From positions 186,001-250,000 of the forward strand of contig NZ_MWUM01000003.1 in NCBI RefSeq assembly GCF_002028455.1: a DNA stretch of 64,000 nucleotides, written 5' to 3'. Source of the DNA: Zoogloea sp. LCSB751 (GTDB taxonomy: Bacteria; Pseudomonadota; Gammaproteobacteria; Burkholderiales; Rhodocyclaceae). Within the stretch, counting starts at the first letter, position 1. The number at the start of each line of letters is the position of its first letter. Made by a program: the position numbers and the translations under genes. The notes beneath the pieces are model-generated. The model saw only the letters and a program-made list of their open reading frames with translations. It was not told where the DNA came from and made no database searches. Shown here piece by piece: positions 21,743-30,098 of the stretch.

Positions 21743-22873
21743 ATGGCCGTTTCCATTCACGCACCGCGTATCAACAACAATGACGACCAGGTCAAGCTGA
21801 TCGCCCTCGACGTGGCCATTGGCCAAAAGGTCGACCGCGGCGCAGTCATCGGCCAGGTCGAGACCGACAAGGCCGTGGTCGATATCGAAGCGCCGGCCGA
21901 AGGCTACGTCATCGGCCTGCAGGCCGAGGTCGACACGATGGTCGAGGTGGGCAGCATTCTCGTCTGGCTCGGCGAAAGCGCCGATGAAGTCGTGCCTGCC
22001 GCAGCGGCGGTCGAGACGCGGGCTGGCCAGGCATCCGGTGCGCCAACCGCCAAGGCCCGCCTCCTCCTGAAACGCCATGGACTCACCGCCGACCAGGTTC
22101 CGGCCGCCGGGGAACGCCTGACTGCCGAAGACGTGGAGCACTACGTCGCCGGCAAGGGCGGCAGGACCGCCCAGGCCTCCGGCAGCCCGGTGGCCACACG
22201 CATCGACCGTTTGCCGGACGTACCGGGCGCCCTGCGTCCGCTCCGCCCGGATGAACGCGGCATGGTCAACACCGTCAGCTGGAGCCGTGATTTCGCTGTC
22301 CCCGGCTACATCGAGCTCGAATATGACCCGCAGCCGTGGGATGCCTACGCCAAGGATTACGCCGATCGCCATCGCCTGATGCTGAGTCCGCTGCTGTCCC
22401 TGATGGCCTGGCGCCTGGTCGAGCTGGCCCGCGAGACGCCGGCCCTCAACGCCACCCATGTCGGCGAACAGCGCTACGAGTACGGCGAGATCAATCTCGG
22501 TTTCACCGTCCAGGCCGGCGAGACGCTGTATCTCACCGTCTTGCGCAACGCCGACACCCTCGACGAGAGCGGTTTCGTGAATGCACAGGGCGACATCCAG
22601 CGCCGCGCAGCCGGTCACCGGCTCGTCCCGGCCGAGCTGCAGGGCGCCACGATTTCATTCTCCAGCATGGCCCGCTGGAAGGTCAGCCGCCACATCCCCA
22701 TTCTTCCGCCGCACACCGCGCTGATGGTGGCCCACGCCGTGTCCGCCGACGGTCGCCACGTGCTGGGCGCCACCTACGATCACCGGGTCCTGAACGGCTT
22801 CCAGGTGGTCAATACCCTGCGCAAGCTTTCCAAGCCGGCCGTCCCCGACCGCAAGAAGGAAAATACTCAATGA
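21743..22873 (+). CDS. Lipoyl-dependent E2 acyltransferase, catalytic Asp replaced by Asn
   Basis: 376 aa from the ATG at 21743 (GAGGA upstream). Lipoyl domain 1-80 with lipoyl-lysine K43 in VETDKAVVDI; a peripheral subunit-binding segment about 100-135 (ARLLLKRHGLTADQVPAAGERLTAEDVEHYV); catalytic domain about 170-365. The catalytic motif, normally DHRxxDG, reads DHRVLNG with H347 kept and N351 in place of Asp. The N-terminus is less like a canonical E2 (SIHAPRINNNDDQVKL). The likely job is moving an acyl group from E1 to a thiol acceptor, perhaps the carrier protein encoded by the overlapping next gene (ATGA overlap). Confidence 0.85.
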   Translation: MAVSIHAPRINNNDDQVKLIALDVAIGQKVDRGAVIGQVETDKAVVDIEAPAEGYVIGLQAEVDTMVEVGSILVWLGESADEVVPAAAAVETRAGQASGAPTAKARLLLKRHGLTADQVPAAGERLTAEDVEHYVAGKGGRTAQASGSPVATRIDRLPDVPGALRPLRPDERGMVNTVSWSRDFAVPGYIELEYDPQPWDAYAKDYADRHRLMLSPLLSLMAWRLVELARETPALNATHVGEQRYEYGEINLGFTVQAGETLYLTVLRNADTLDESGFVNAQGDIQRRAAGHRLVPAELQGATISFSSMARWKVSRHIPILPPHTALMVAHAVSADGRHVLGATYDHRVLNGFQVVNTLRKLSKPAVPDRKKENTQ

Positions 22874-23139
22874 GCCTCAACCAAGCCGCCATCGAAGATG
22901 CCATCAAGCAGAAGCTGATCCAGATCTGCGAAACCCTCGGCGAAGACGCCAGCGACCTGGCCCACGACGAACTGATTCCCGCCTCCGGCCTGATCGACTC
23001 GGCGGGTCTGCTGGAGTTGCTGATGTGGTACGAAAGCCATTTTGCAATCCCGCTGAAACCTGAAGAGATCACCATCGACAATCTCGGCTCCATCGCCCTG
23101 ATGGCGGAATACGTCATCAAACGCAAGGGCCAGGCCTGA
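22870..23139 (+). CDS. Acyl carrier protein (second of two)
   Basis: 89 aa. Start ATG overlaps the E2 stop as ATGA, so its synthesis is coupled to E2. Helix 1 AIEDAIKQKLIQICETLG, phosphopantetheine serine S44 in GLIDSAGLLELLMWYESHF, final helix SIALMAEYVIKRK. It differs clearly from the first carrier protein (DSAG rather than DSM, acidic LAHDELIPASGL loop), so the two probably carry different intermediates or meet different partners. Confidence 0.86.
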   Translation: MSLNQAAIEDAIKQKLIQICETLGEDASDLAHDELIPASGLIDSAGLLELLMWYESHFAIPLKPEEITIDNLGSIALMAEYVIKRKGQA

Positions 23140-23152
23140 TTTCCCCATCGCG

Positions 23153-24022
23153 ATGAATGCCCCTTTTCCCGCGGGCGCGCCGACGCAAGCCGCCATCGAC
23201 GTCGTCCCCTTCTTCCTCGATACCCCGGGAGGACGCATCTTTGTGTTGCACCACACGCTGCCCGCAGCCCGCGGACACGTGCTGTGCGTCCCGTCCTTCA
23301 ATGAGGAGATGAACCGCTGCCGCAGCATGGTCACACTACAGGCCCAGGCTTTCGCAGGGCTCGGTTTTGGCACCCTGGTCATCGACCCCTTCGGGACCGG
23401 CGACAGCGACGGCGATTACGGGGATGCACGCTGGGAGTCCTGGCTGGAGAACATTGGGGCCGCGGTCGACTGGCTCGACGAACGGGAAGGCTGCGCAGTG
23501 CTCCTCGGTATCCGGACTGGCGCGCTGCTGGCCGCCGAATGGCTTCACGACAAGGCGCCGGCATCGCGTCCCGCGTTGATTGCCTGGCAGCCCGTGACCG
23601 ACGGCAAGCAGTACTTCACGCAGTTCCTGCGCATGCGCATTGCCGCCAACATGGACCGCAGCGACCTGCCCAAGGAGACCACTGCCAGCATGCGCGAGCA
23701 GCTGGCAGCCGGCACTCCTGTGGAAGTCGGCGGCTACGAGATACACCCTGAGCTGGCCAAGGCCTTGGACAGCCGCAAACTCGCCGACTTTCCGCCCCCG
23801 GCCGATACCGCCACACTCTGGCTCGAGCAGATCGTGCCCGGTGGCAGCGTGCCCTCCGCGGCCGGAGAGCGCGTGCTGAGTACCTGGCAGGCTGCGGGAG
23901 TGCAAACGGAAGTCCAGGGCTTCGATGGGCAGGCCTTCTGGCAGCTTCATGAGCGGGCCCTCGCCCCCGAGGCCATCCGCCTGACGACCGAATGGCTCAG
24001 GGCGAAGGCAGGAACGACATGA
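23153..24022 (+). CDS. Exosortase A system-associated hydrolase 2 (alpha/beta-hydrolase fold without a serine nucleophile)
   Basis: 289 aa. Alpha/beta-hydrolase fold: HVLCVPSFNEEMNRCRSMVTLQAQAFAGLGFGTLVIDPFGTGDSDGDYGDARWESWLEN is characteristic of the TIGR03101-type family that occurs with exosortase A. The nucleophile elbow, normally GxSxG, is GIRTG with R121 at the serine position, so ordinary esterase chemistry is unlikely. The C-terminus lacks an obvious catalytic histidine motif. It overlaps hydrolase 1 by four bases (ATGA), and the two always travel together in exosortase-A genomes. Its real activity is unknown. Confidence 0.83.
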   Translation: MNAPFPAGAPTQAAIDVVPFFLDTPGGRIFVLHHTLPAARGHVLCVPSFNEEMNRCRSMVTLQAQAFAGLGFGTLVIDPFGTGDSDGDYGDARWESWLENIGAAVDWLDEREGCAVLLGIRTGALLAAEWLHDKAPASRPALIAWQPVTDGKQYFTQFLRMRIAANMDRSDLPKETTASMREQLAAGTPVEVGGYEIHPELAKALDSRKLADFPPPADTATLWLEQIVPGGSVPSAAGERVLSTWQAAGVQTEVQGFDGQAFWQLHERALAPEAIRLTTEWLRAKAGTT

Positions 24023-24891
24023 ACGAACGCGCGATACGTTTCGACTGCCACGGCGCTCCGCTGGTCGGCATCTTTCATCCGTCTGCCAATCCGGCGGCCC
24101 GACGCGGCGTCCTGATGGTGGTCGGCGGGGGTCCCCAATACCGCGTTGGCGGGCACCGACAGCTCGTTCTGTGGGCGCGCAAGCTCTCTTCAGAGGGCTT
24201 TCCGGTTTTGCGTTTCGACTACCGTGGCATGGGTGACAGTCATGGTGAGTTCCTCGGTTTCGAAGACGCCGACGATGACATCCAGACCGGCATCGACCAG
24301 TTGCTCAAGGAAGCCCCCGGGCTCGACGAGATCATCCTGTGGGGCGAATGCGACGCCGCTGCAGCGATCCTGTTCTACGCCTACCGGGATCCCCGCGTGA
24401 AGGGTCTGGTGCTGCTCAACCCGTGGGCCCGCACGGAGGCGGGTCAGGCCAAGACCGTGCTGCGCCACTACTACCTCAACCGCATCATGCAGCCCAGCTT
24501 CTGGCGCAAGGTGTTCAGCTTCCAGTTCAACATCCTCGACTCGGTGCGCTCTGCCATTCCGCTGATCGCCGCCGCAAAAGGTGCTTCGGGCAAGAACAGC
24601 GATGTAGCAGCGGATCCGTTCGCCCCCCTGCCCCGCAGTGCCTCGCTACCCGACCGGTTGTATACGGGCTTCAACCGCTTCAAGGGGCCGGTCATGCTGG
24701 TCATGAGCGGACGCGATTTCATCGCCAAGGAATTCGACGACCTCATTCGGGACTCCGCCCCCTGGCAAACGGCCATCGCCGCCAAACCCACAACGCGCTT
24801 CGACTTGAAGGACGGCGACCATACCTTTTCGTCACGGGAATGGCGTGACCAGGTCGTCAGCTGGAGCCTGGGCTGGCTGCGCGGACACTGA
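24019..24891 (+). CDS. Exosortase A system-associated hydrolase 1 (alpha/beta-hydrolase, cysteine at the elbow)
   Basis: 290 aa from the ATG at 24019 overlapping the previous stop. MVVGGGPQYRVGGHRQLVLWARKLSSEGFPVLRFDYRGMGDSHGE is diagnostic of the TIGR03100-type family. The elbow reads WGECDAAAA with C111 where a serine nucleophile would be, as in dienelactone-type or thiol hydrolases. Late in the chain, VMLVMSGRDFIAKEF and KDGDHTF supply the acid and histidine positions. A cysteine triad could act on an acyl thioester, for example releasing or moving an acyl group from one of the carrier proteins; that is inference from context. Confidence 0.85.
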   Translation: MNERAIRFDCHGAPLVGIFHPSANPAARRGVLMVVGGGPQYRVGGHRQLVLWARKLSSEGFPVLRFDYRGMGDSHGEFLGFEDADDDIQTGIDQLLKEAPGLDEIILWGECDAAAAILFYAYRDPRVKGLVLLNPWARTEAGQAKTVLRHYYLNRIMQPSFWRKVFSFQFNILDSVRSAIPLIAAAKGASGKNSDVAADPFAPLPRSASLPDRLYTGFNRFKGPVMLVMSGRDFIAKEFDDLIRDSAPWQTAIAAKPTTRFDLKDGDHTFSSREWRDQVVSWSLGWLRGH

Positions 24892-24911
24892 TTCCATCTC
24901 TCTCATCTTTC

Positions 24912-25760
24912 ATGGCCAGACCGATTATCGAGCCGGTGACCGAGCAGAACCTGCCGGAATTCGCCGAATTTCTCTACGCCAACCTGAGCAAGGATCGCAG
25001 CCCGGCCGAATGGCAACAGGCACTGCGCGTCGGCTGGGACCCGGAACGCCCCAACTTCGGCTTCCTGATGCGCGACGAGGGTCGCATCGCCGGCGGTATC
25101 GGTGCCATCTATGCGCAGCGGCGCGTCAACGGTCGTGAGGAGCGCTTCTGCAACATCACCAGCTGGTGCGTGCTCGATGCCTACCGCAAGCAGAGCATGC
25201 GGTTGGCGATGGCCATCGTCGAACAGCCCGGTTATCACTTCACCGACTTTTCGCCGACCGAGGTCGTCGGTGGAGTCCTGCGCTTCCTCAAGTTCAAACC
25301 GATCGACGAACGTCAGACCGTCATACTGAACCTGCCCCGCCTGCTGGCCAGTGGTCGCGTGATCACCGAAGCAGCGAAGATCGAGGCCACGCTACAGGGC
25401 GACGCCCGGCAGGCTTATCGTGACAACGCTGGCTTTCCCTGGCTCACGCACCTCATCGTCGGCTCCGGTACGTCCTGGTGCCACGTGATTTACAAGCGCT
25501 GGACATTCAAGGGTTTGCCGGCAGCCCGCATCATCCACGTCGGAGACCCCGAAGTCTTCAGTCGGCATGTGGGGCGCCTGACCACCCATTTCCTGTTCAA
25601 CGGGATCGTCAGCACCCATGTGGACACCCGGCACCTGCGCTGCGACGTGTCCCCCTCCAGAATTCGTTCCGGCTTCAACGCTAAGCTGTACCTCAGCCCG
25701 AGCCTCCAGGAGCCGGACATCGACTATCTCTACTCCGAGACGGTCGCCATGAATCTCTAA
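24912..25760 (+). CDS. GNAT-like acyltransferase domain protein
   Basis: 282 aa, no signal peptide. Residues about 4-140 look like a GNAT N-acyltransferase fold: EPVTEQNLPEFAEFLYANL, FLMRDEGRIAGGIGAIY, ITSWCVLDAYRKQSMRLAMAIV and DFSPTEVVGGVLRFLKFKPI. The usual QxxGxG/A acyl-CoA loop is not evident, replaced by YRKQSMRLA, so it may use a carrier-protein thioester or be non-catalytic. Residues 150-282 are unassigned. Neighbours (two ACPs, an acyl ligase and a decarboxylase that yields an amine) make amine acylation a sensible hypothesis. Function not established. Confidence 0.6.
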   Translation: MARPIIEPVTEQNLPEFAEFLYANLSKDRSPAEWQQALRVGWDPERPNFGFLMRDEGRIAGGIGAIYAQRRVNGREERFCNITSWCVLDAYRKQSMRLAMAIVEQPGYHFTDFSPTEVVGGVLRFLKFKPIDERQTVILNLPRLLASGRVITEAAKIEATLQGDARQAYRDNAGFPWLTHLIVGSGTSWCHVIYKRWTFKGLPAARIIHVGDPEVFSRHVGRLTTHFLFNGIVSTHVDTRHLRCDVSPSRIRSGFNAKLYLSPSLQEPDIDYLYSETVAMNL

Positions 25761-25772
25761 TGGAACGGCCCC

Positions 25773-27023
25773 ATGACCGACAAGCGCATCCTGATGGTCG
25801 CCTTCCACTATCCCCCCGTCCGGGTCAGTAGTGGCATTCAACGTACCCTGAAATTTTCTGCCTATCTCAGGGATCATGGCTGGGAGCCAATGATCCTGAC
25901 CATCTCGCCACGCGCCTATGAAATGGTCAGCGATGACCAGATGAAGGAGATTCCCGACGGGATGATCGTCGAGCGCGCCTTCGGGCTGAATACACAGCGC
26001 CATCTGTCGATCAAGGGGCGGTATCTGCGCTGGATGGCGCAACCCGATCGCTGGGCCAGTTGGTGGCCGATGGGCGTCCTGACGGGGCTGCGCATGATCC
26101 GCAAGTACCGGCCGAAGGCCATCATGGCGACCTATCCGATCGCTACGTCCCACTGGATCGGCCTGACCCTCCACCGGTTGACGGGCCTCCCCTTCGTGGC
26201 CGATTTCCGGGATGCGATGACGGAGCCGGATTATCCGCGCGACCCGGTCACCTGGAAGGTGCACCGCCGACTGGAGAAGGCTCTTGTCACCCACTGCACC
26301 AAGGCCATCTTCACCACCCAGGGCACCCTGGACATGTACGCGGAACGCTACCCGGAGATTCCATCCTCCCGCTGGGCAATCATCGAAAACGGCTTCGACG
26401 AAGAGAACTTCAAGGATGCTGAAACCGGCCTCGATCGGCACCGGCTTGGCGCAGAAGGACAGCTGGTTCTGGTCCACAGCGGCATCCTTTATCCGCAGGA
26501 GCGGGATCCACGCCCCTTCTTCACAGCACTCCAGAGTCTCAAGCAGGCTGGGGAAATCAGCGCGGCAACCCTGAAGGTCGTACTCCGCGCAACGGGCACC
26601 GACGACCTCTACCGCAAGATGATCGCCGATTACGGGATCGAAGATCTTGTCAGCATCGAACCCACCATCGCATACCGGTCGGCCCTGCAGGAGATGCTGC
26701 GTGCAGATGGACTGCTGTTGATGCAGGCATCCATCTGCAATCACCAGATTCCAGCGAAATTGTACGAGTACGCCCGCGCCGGACAGCCCATCCTGGGCCT
26801 GACGGATTTCGCTGGCAACACCGCCCATCTTCTCCGCGAACTCGGCTGTACCCACATCGCGGATATCGCCGACGCGGAATCGATCCGCGGCACCCTGCGT
26901 AGCTTCATAACCGCATGGCAATCGGGACAGCTCAACGGAGTCCGCCGTGAGTTGGCCGATACCTGCTCCCGACGCTCACGCACCGAGGAACTGGCGCGCC
27001 TGCTGGAGTCGATAAGCCGCTGA
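25773..27023 (+). CDS. GT4-like glycosyltransferase
   Basis: 416 aa, GT-B fold. N-terminal domain RILMVAFHYPPVRVSSGIQRTLKFSAYLRDHGWEPMILT is the common opening of family 4 glycosyltransferases; FVADFRDAM and TTQGTLDMYAERYP follow; the C-terminal domain has VLVHSGILYPQERDPRPF and the nucleotide-sugar site IPAKLYEYARAGQPILGL. It transfers a sugar from an activated donor, probably on the cytoplasmic face of the membrane, to a lipid or glycan acceptor. Lies 12 bases after the GNAT-like gene. It ties the cluster to a glycoconjugate or polysaccharide. Confidence 0.86.
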   Translation: MTDKRILMVAFHYPPVRVSSGIQRTLKFSAYLRDHGWEPMILTISPRAYEMVSDDQMKEIPDGMIVERAFGLNTQRHLSIKGRYLRWMAQPDRWASWWPMGVLTGLRMIRKYRPKAIMATYPIATSHWIGLTLHRLTGLPFVADFRDAMTEPDYPRDPVTWKVHRRLEKALVTHCTKAIFTTQGTLDMYAERYPEIPSSRWAIIENGFDEENFKDAETGLDRHRLGAEGQLVLVHSGILYPQERDPRPFFTALQSLKQAGEISAATLKVVLRATGTDDLYRKMIADYGIEDLVSIEPTIAYRSALQEMLRADGLLLMQASICNHQIPAKLYEYARAGQPILGLTDFAGNTAHLLRELGCTHIADIADAESIRGTLRSFITAWQSGQLNGVRRELADTCSRRSRTEELARLLESISR

Positions 27024-27148
27024 ACGGCATCCCACGCATGCCCGTGTCCAAATGTGCAGGACGAACGATGGGCTTGCGCTAGACTCGTTGCTAAAACTGG
27101 CCAATAGCCCCTTTGTCATAGGCATCCGAAATAGAGTCCCCCGCAAAG

Positions 27149-28747
27149 ATGACCACGACGCTACTTCACGAACTCATCAGTGCCTCCTCCGAGCGTAGCC
27201 CGGAGGCTGCAGCCCTCGGTACGAGAAACCTGACCCTCTCCTATGGCGAGCTCGAGGCCAGCGTACGCGCCTTTGCATCAGGCTTGATGGCCCTCGGCCT
27301 CGAGCGGGGCGAGCGGATCGGGATCTTTCTCGACAAGCAGATCGAAACTGTCGTCGCCAGCTTTGGTACGGCCCGCGCGGGCTGTGCCTTCGTGCCGGTC
27401 AATCCGATCCTCAAGGGCGAACAGGTCATGCATATCCTGCGGGACTGCAACGCCCGCCTGCTGGTGACCTCGGCTGAGCGCCTGCCCCTGCTGGTGGATG
27501 CCCTGCCCCACTGCCATGACCTGCGCCACGTGGTTCTGACTACCCGGCCAGCCGCAGCGCTCACCCTGCCGGGCGTAAACGTCGTGCAATGGGACGAGTT
27601 GCTCGCCGCTCCGTCGCAGCCGGGCCACCGGATCATCGACACCGATCTGCTGTCCATTCTGTACACTTCCGGCAGCACCGGGCGTCCGAAAGGAGTCGTG
27701 CTGTCCCACCGCAACATGGTTGCAGGTGCCAAGAGCGTGGCCAGCTATCTCGGCAACAATCCGGACGACACCCTGCTTGCAGCCCTGCCCCTGTCCTTCG
27801 ATGCGGGCTTCTCCCAGCTCACCACCGCCTTCCATAGCGGCGCCAAGGTCGTGCTGCTGAACTACCTGCTGCCCCAGGACGTACTCAAGGCGGTCGTCAG
27901 GGAAAAAATCACCGGCTTGACTGCCGTGCCGCCGCTGTACATTCAGCTGGCCCAGCTGAAGTGGCCCGCCGAGGTCACCGAGCATCTACGCTATTTCGCC
28001 AACACCGGCGGACGCATGCCGCTCGAGACCCTCAAGCTGCTCCGCGGGCAGCTGCCCAAGACTCAGCCCTTCCTTATGTACGGTCTCACCGAAGCATTCC
28101 GCGCGACCTATCTTCCGCCAGATCAGGCCGATAGCCGGCCTGACTCGATCGGCAAGGCCATACCCAATGCAGAGGTAATGGTGTTGCGGGAAGATGGATC
28201 GGAATGCAGCCCTAATGAACCTGGCGAGCTGGTCCAACGTGGTGCGCTGGTTGCCTTGGGCTACTGGAACGACCCGGACAAGACGGCCGAACGCTTCAAA
28301 CCCCTTCCCAATACGGCCCCCGGACGCCAGGCGGGCTTCGTCCTGCCGGAAATCGCCGTGTTTTCGGGGGACACCGTCCGTCGTGACGAGGAAGGCTATC
28401 TCTACTTCATCGGCCGTCGCGACGAGATGATGAAAACCTCCGGCTACCGGGTCAGTCCCACCGAAGTCGAAGAGATCCTGTACAGCACCCAACTGGTTGG
28501 CGAATGCGTGGCATTCGGTGTGCCGCATCCCAGTCTCGGCCATTCCATCTGTGTCATCGCCACCGGCAAGGACTGTAGCCCGCTCGATAGCGCGGCGCTG
28601 CTGAATGAGTGCAAGCAACGCATGCCCGCCTACATGGTGCCCGCCGTCATCGAAGCGCGGGACGGCCCGCTCCCCCGCAATCCTAATGGCAAGATCGACC
28701 GCAAGACACTGTCTACCGAATTCGAAACGGCCCGCAAGGTACAGTAA
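27149..28747 (+). CDS. Exosortase A system-associated acyl-CoA/acyl-ACP ligase (AMP-forming)
   Basis: 532 aa, ANL superfamily. ATP loop ILYTSGSTGRPKGVV at about 170-185, FLMYGLTEAFRATYLPPDQ (A5-type), GDTVRRDEEGYLYFIGRRDEMMKTSGYRVSPTEVEE hinge and C-terminal NPNGKIDRK with the catalytic lysine. This is the ligase type (TIGR03098) found with the exosortase-A decarboxylase. It adenylates a carboxylic acid and loads it on CoA or an ACP; with two ACP genes upstream, a carrier protein is the likelier acceptor. The 125-base gap before it has no clear promoter. Its TAA overlaps the next ATG by one base (TAATG). Confidence 0.87.
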   Translation: MTTTLLHELISASSERSPEAAALGTRNLTLSYGELEASVRAFASGLMALGLERGERIGIFLDKQIETVVASFGTARAGCAFVPVNPILKGEQVMHILRDCNARLLVTSAERLPLLVDALPHCHDLRHVVLTTRPAAALTLPGVNVVQWDELLAAPSQPGHRIIDTDLLSILYTSGSTGRPKGVVLSHRNMVAGAKSVASYLGNNPDDTLLAALPLSFDAGFSQLTTAFHSGAKVVLLNYLLPQDVLKAVVREKITGLTAVPPLYIQLAQLKWPAEVTEHLRYFANTGGRMPLETLKLLRGQLPKTQPFLMYGLTEAFRATYLPPDQADSRPDSIGKAIPNAEVMVLREDGSECSPNEPGELVQRGALVALGYWNDPDKTAERFKPLPNTAPGRQAGFVLPEIAVFSGDTVRRDEEGYLYFIGRRDEMMKTSGYRVSPTEVEEILYSTQLVGECVAFGVPHPSLGHSICVIATGKDCSPLDSAALLNECKQRMPAYMVPAVIEARDGPLPRNPNGKIDRKTLSTEFETARKVQ

Positions 28748-29991
28748 TGAGTGACGCAAGCCGCGACAAACCGGTCCACGTAGCGATGGACCAATTCCAG
28801 TCCGCTGATGGCGAGCTGTTGATCGGTGGCATCCCCCTGCGCCGCCTCGCTGAACGCGTGGGGCAGACTCCGTTCTATGCTTACGATCGCGGACTGTTGA
28901 GCCAACGCGTTGCCGAGCTACGTGGCGTCCTGCCTGCAGGCATCAAGATCCATTTCGCCATGAAGGCCAACCCGATGCCTGCCGTGGTGGACCACATGGC
29001 CCGTCTGGTCGACGGCATCGATGTGGCCTCTGGACGCGAACTCAAGATTGCCCTCGACAGCGGCACCAATCCCCGCGATATCAGCTTTGCCGGGCCGGGC
29101 AAGCGCCATGAGGAACTGCGCCAAGCTGTAGCTGCGGGCATTCTGATCAACGTCGAATCGTTCCGTGAGGTTGCCGAACTGGCCGCCATCCGCCAGGAGA
29201 GCGGCTGGCCGGTCCGCGTGGCCGTGCGTGTGAACCCGGACTTCGAACTGAAGAGCTCGGGCATGAAAATGGGCGGGGGCCCCAAGCAGTTCGGTGTCGA
29301 CGCCGAAAAAGTGCCTGATCTGCTCGCGGACATCGGCCGAGCCGGACTTGCCTTCGAAGGCTTCCATCTTTTCGCAGGCTCGCAGAACCTCCGTCCCGAC
29401 GCCATCATTGAAGCCCAGCGCAAGTGCTTCGATCTGGCAGTACGGCTCGCCGAAGATGCGCCAGCCCCCGTCAAATTCCTCAACCTCGGTGGTGGCTTCG
29501 GCATCCCGTATTTCCCCGGCGAGCAGCGTCTCGATCTGACAGCCATCGGCGCCAATCTCAAAGCCATCGAAGAAGAGGCGGCAAGCAAGTTTCCAGGCGC
29601 CGAGATCGTCATCGAACTGGGGCGCTACCTGGTCGGCGAGGCCGGAGTCTATGTCTGCAAGATCGTAGACCGGAAAGACTCCCGCGGACATACCTTCCTC
29701 GTGGCAGACGGTGGCCTTCATCACCACCTGTCCGCCTCCGGAAATTTCGGCCAGGTCATCCGCAAGAATTATCCCGTTGCCATTGGAGACCGCATGAGCG
29801 AGCCTACCGGGGAAACAGTCTCCATTGTCGGCCCCCTGTGCACACCACTCGATATTCTCGCAGACCGGATGCTTCTCCCCGATGCCCAGCCCGGCAACCT
29901 CGTCGTCATCTTTCAGTCTGGCGCCTACGGTGCCAGCGCTAGCCCGCAGACATTTCTGGACCATCCCCGGGTAGTCGAAATTCTGGTCTGA
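28747..29991 (+). CDS. Exosortase A system-associated PLP-dependent decarboxylase
   Basis: 414 aa, fold-type III (alanine-racemase-like barrel) decarboxylase of the ornithine/diaminopimelate group. PLP lysine K73 in IHFAMKANP; FHLFAGSQ; glycine loop LNLGGGFGIPYF; C-terminal GPLCTPLDILADRMLLPDAQPGNLVVIFQSGAYGASASP supplies the active-site cysteine and tyrosine of the second barrel face. It matches the TIGR03099-type enzyme found beside the AMP ligase in exosortase-A loci. It probably makes an amine from a basic or amino-substituted acid; the substrate is unknown. Last gene of the cluster, followed by a strong terminator. Confidence 0.87.
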   Translation: MSDASRDKPVHVAMDQFQSADGELLIGGIPLRRLAERVGQTPFYAYDRGLLSQRVAELRGVLPAGIKIHFAMKANPMPAVVDHMARLVDGIDVASGRELKIALDSGTNPRDISFAGPGKRHEELRQAVAAGILINVESFREVAELAAIRQESGWPVRVAVRVNPDFELKSSGMKMGGGPKQFGVDAEKVPDLLADIGRAGLAFEGFHLFAGSQNLRPDAIIEAQRKCFDLAVRLAEDAPAPVKFLNLGGGFGIPYFPGEQRLDLTAIGANLKAIEEEAASKFPGAEIVIELGRYLVGEAGVYVCKIVDRKDSRGHTFLVADGGLHHHLSASGNFGQVIRKNYPVAIGDRMSEPTGETVSIVGPLCTPLDILADRMLLPDAQPGNLVVIFQSGAYGASASPQTFLDHPRVVEILV

Positions 29992-30008
29992 AGAAACGGA
30001 TTCAATAA

Positions 30009-30050
30009 TGCAAAGGGGCCACGCAAGATCAGCGTGGCCCCTCTGCATTT
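30009..30050. terminator. Bidirectional rho-independent terminator between the decarboxylase and DUF3579
   Basis: 11-bp perfect GC-rich stem (30014-30024 with 30032-30042), extended past one mismatch by TGCA/TGCA (30009-30012 with 30044-30047). TTT follows on the + strand and TTTGCATTATT-like sequence on the - strand, so it can stop both converging genes. Confidence 0.8.
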
Positions 30051-30098
30051 CACAGCCCGAATCCTGATGAAACGGACAAAAAGCAGCTTCAGACAGCC

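Noticed and set aside
19358..29991. Polyketide or non-ribosomal peptide cluster
   Set aside because: There are carrier proteins and an AMP ligase, but no ketosynthase, condensation or thioesterase modules.
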